DNA from: a virus
Direction: 5' to 3' (one strand)
DNA: 64,000 nucleotides
IMG/VR virus record: IMGVR_UViG_3300042554_000410
Location: 1-64,000 of that record
A program made the translations under genes and the position numbers. Under the pieces are notes generated by a model. That model had not been told where the DNA came from, made no database searches, and saw only the letters and a program-made list of their open reading frames with translations. Below are positions 62,708 to 64,000 of the stretch, in pieces (within the stretch, counting starts at the first letter, position 1; each line of letters opens with the position of its first letter).

Positions 62708-63396
62708 AGTTCCATGTCATCACGAATGAGTGAGTGAGGCGTTGCGTTATATTTGCCTGGTGGAAATGGATTGTTCATGTTCACATATGTCAGTCTTTGT
62801 CCAACAAGTCCCGCTCTCTTGAGATTAGCACTTAACATATTTTCACCAATCATGGGTTCACCGTTATTGTAATATTGATCCATGTGCAAATATGTAGACA
62901 TGTATTCTGTCATGACTTTGTTGCTGCCAAAAGCAAACTGGTCATTACCAAAGTCATGAGTTGGCACCATTCTACAGTTTGGAATATAAAGATTGTTCTT
63001 GTCTAACTGACTGAATGGAATAACACCATTGATAGCATAGTCAAATCTTGTTTTCACAACCCAATCATACTTGTCAAATATCAATTCATACTTTGTTTTA
63101 AGAAGCAAAGATTGAAAAACAGAATAGAACATGGATACAGTTGCGTGTGGTGGCCATCCAGCAGCATTTGGAGTGTTAGTATACTTGTTGTCATAGAATG
63201 ATCTTGATAAAGGATTTTCTACCAAAGATTCCACTGGCTTATACAAGTTAATCACATCTTTAGACTTGTAGACTTTGTTGTGCCAAGTGTGAATGAATAT
63301 ATCGCAATTGTAGTGATTTAACAAATTGTGTTTCATGTACTCATAGCCTTTCTCATAAGAGCGAGGCTGACCTGAGATGCAGACTGCAATCTTCAT
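62692..63396 (-). CDS. Putative capsule-type glycosyltransferase, 234 aa
   Basis: A 234-residue protein starting MKIAVCISGQPRSYEKGYEY, with CDIFIHTWHNK, WVVKTRFDYAI and NDQFAFGSN. The ISGQPR / IHTW / RFD / DQF pattern marks a family of unassigned capsule or LPS glycosyltransferases. Overlaps both neighbours, by 16 and 4 bases. Confidence 0.7.
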   Translation of the reverse strand: MKIAVCISGQPRSYEKGYEYMKHNLLNHYNCDIFIHTWHNKVYKSKDVINLYKPVESLVENPLSRSFYDNKYTNTPNAAGWPPHATVSMFYSVFQSLLLKTKYELIFDKYDWVVKTRFDYAINGVIPFSQLDKNNLYIPNCRMVPTHDFGNDQFAFGSNKVMTEYMSTYLHMDQYYNNGEPMIGENMLSANLKRAGLVGQRLTYVNMNNPFPPGKYNATPHSLIRDDMELWKNS

Positions 63397-64000
63397 GAGC
63401 GAACTCCTTTATACACGTTCTCTAAGAACCAAAGATTAAAGCGTTTGAGATTCCAAAACTTATCGTGAACATAAGGCAAAGGAAGAGTGTTTGCCATAAC
63501 TTCCCATGTATGTTTATCTTGATCCACTTTTATGATTGTATCGATAAATTCGTTATCACTAACGAAATCATGACGAGATATAAAAGATCCTTCTTGAAAG
63601 TCCATTGTAACAGTTGGTGAACCCCAATAGATTGGCACTGTTCTTGCAATAAAGCCGTGCATAATCTTTTCTGTGCAATAACCAGGATAAGAACTATTCT
63701 CAAAACATAGTGAGAAACGACACTTGCGAAAGAAGTTAATCTTAGACATCACATCACGCGGAAGAACACCTCCAATGTTGTTGAACAATGGACCACCAGA
63801 CATGACTGGCTTGTATTCATTCAACATATGAAACATCTTGTTACGGTACTCAGATGCGCCATTGCCCGCAACAAATCCACAAAACCATTCTTTTTCTTCA
63901 TACTTCACAGGCTTCAAGTTTAAAGAGTCATAACTGAGCATATCAGGTACGCCATTCTTTGTCTGTACCCAATTGTCTAGAACATAGAGTGGCAGACGAT
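63393..64000 (-). CDS. GT10 fucosyltransferase-like protein (5' end outside window)
   Basis: The frame stays open to the right edge; the reading before the first internal Met (LPLYVLDNW) continues the typical GT10 sequence, so the gene starts beyond 64000. FSLCFENSSYPGYCTEKIMHGF and VPIYWGSP are the conserved donor-binding motifs of alpha-1,3/4-fucosyltransferases (GT10). It would transfer fucose or a related GDP-deoxysugar made by the adjacent genes. Confidence 0.9.
   Translation of the reverse strand, partial: RLPLYVLDNWVQTKNGVPDMLSYDSLNLKPVKYEEKEWFCGFVAGNGASEYRNKMFHMLNEYKPVMSGGPLFNNIGGVLPRDVMSKINFFRKCRFSLCFENSSYPGYCTEKIMHGFIARTVPIYWGSPTVTMDFQEGSFISRHDFVSDNEFIDTIIKVDQDKHTWEVMANTLPLPYVHDKFWNLKRFNLWFLENVYKGVRS

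Overview
The window is one long, densely packed stretch of a large tailed phage of the T4 superfamily (myovirus). It carries a T4-type replication core on the minus strand: family B DNA polymerase (gp43), UvsX recombinase, DnaB-like helicase (gp41) and a gp61-like primase. It also has nucleotide genes (a B12-dependent class II ribonucleotide reductase, ThyX, glutaredoxin), a lysis cassette and a block of putative virion-internal proteins. Almost every gene lies on the minus strand, usually with ATGA, TAATG or short overlaps; only two genes are on the plus strand. The host is probably an alphaproteobacterium. The phage tRNA-His has G1:U72 and A73 instead of the usual G-1:C73, a form I recall from a clade of Alphaproteobacteria, and class II RNR plus ThyX recalls T4-like phages of rhizobia. 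This host assignment is inference.

Layout (transcription runs from high to low coordinates). 1-4.2 kb: very small genes of unknown function, glutaredoxin and a GIY-YIG-like nuclease. 4.2-9.1 kb: RNR, ThyX, primase. 9.1-11.6 kb: coiled-coil membrane protein, two holin-like proteins, M15 endolysin. 11.1-23.6 kb: putative virion and head-internal proteins, including a 1159-residue multi-enzyme protein and a 922-residue basic protein, both studded with LxE-type sites as cut by T4-like prohead proteases. 23.6-29.5 kb: accessory genes (GlcNAc transferase, Dps, RlpA-like protein) and a deoxysugar set (O- and C-methyltransferases, 4,6-dehydratase). 29.5-42.2 kb: 29 tRNA genes interleaved with sugar enzymes, five 2OG-oxygenase-like genes, an L,D-transpeptidase and many structured noncoding stretches. 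42.2-45.1 kb: small genes and a SprT-like protease. 45.1-51.9 kb: replication and recombination core. 52-54 kb: small genes and the 30th tRNA. 54-64 kb: an operon for GDP-mannose-derived deoxysugars and their transfer, running off the right edge.

The tRNA set covers all 20 amino acids. At the head of the main array (39.9 kb) I find what looks like a transcription attenuator: a consensus sigma70 promoter, a 27-codon leader ORF using 19 of the 20 amino acids, a 9-bp antiterminator pairing, and an 11-bp terminator with a T-tract that uses the same strand. It reads as a general sensor of translation or tRNA charging controlling a phage tRNA operon. I regard it as the most novel item here. Downstream lie RNAs with very long terminal stems enclosing tRNA-like folds, and two identical 68-bp tRNA-like elements.

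The sugar genes form a partial pathway: phosphomannomutase at 31.6 kb and a mannose-6-phosphate-isomerase-type cupin at 47.8 kb could feed GDP-mannose to the 54-64 kb operon. That operon has GMD, a GDP-fucose-synthase-like epimerase/reductase, and a ColD-like PLP enzyme whose catalytic lysine is replaced by histidine (3-deoxygenation, as in colitose synthesis), followed by glycosyltransferases including a GT10 fucosyltransferase-like one. All functions are read from motifs by eye; no database search was run.
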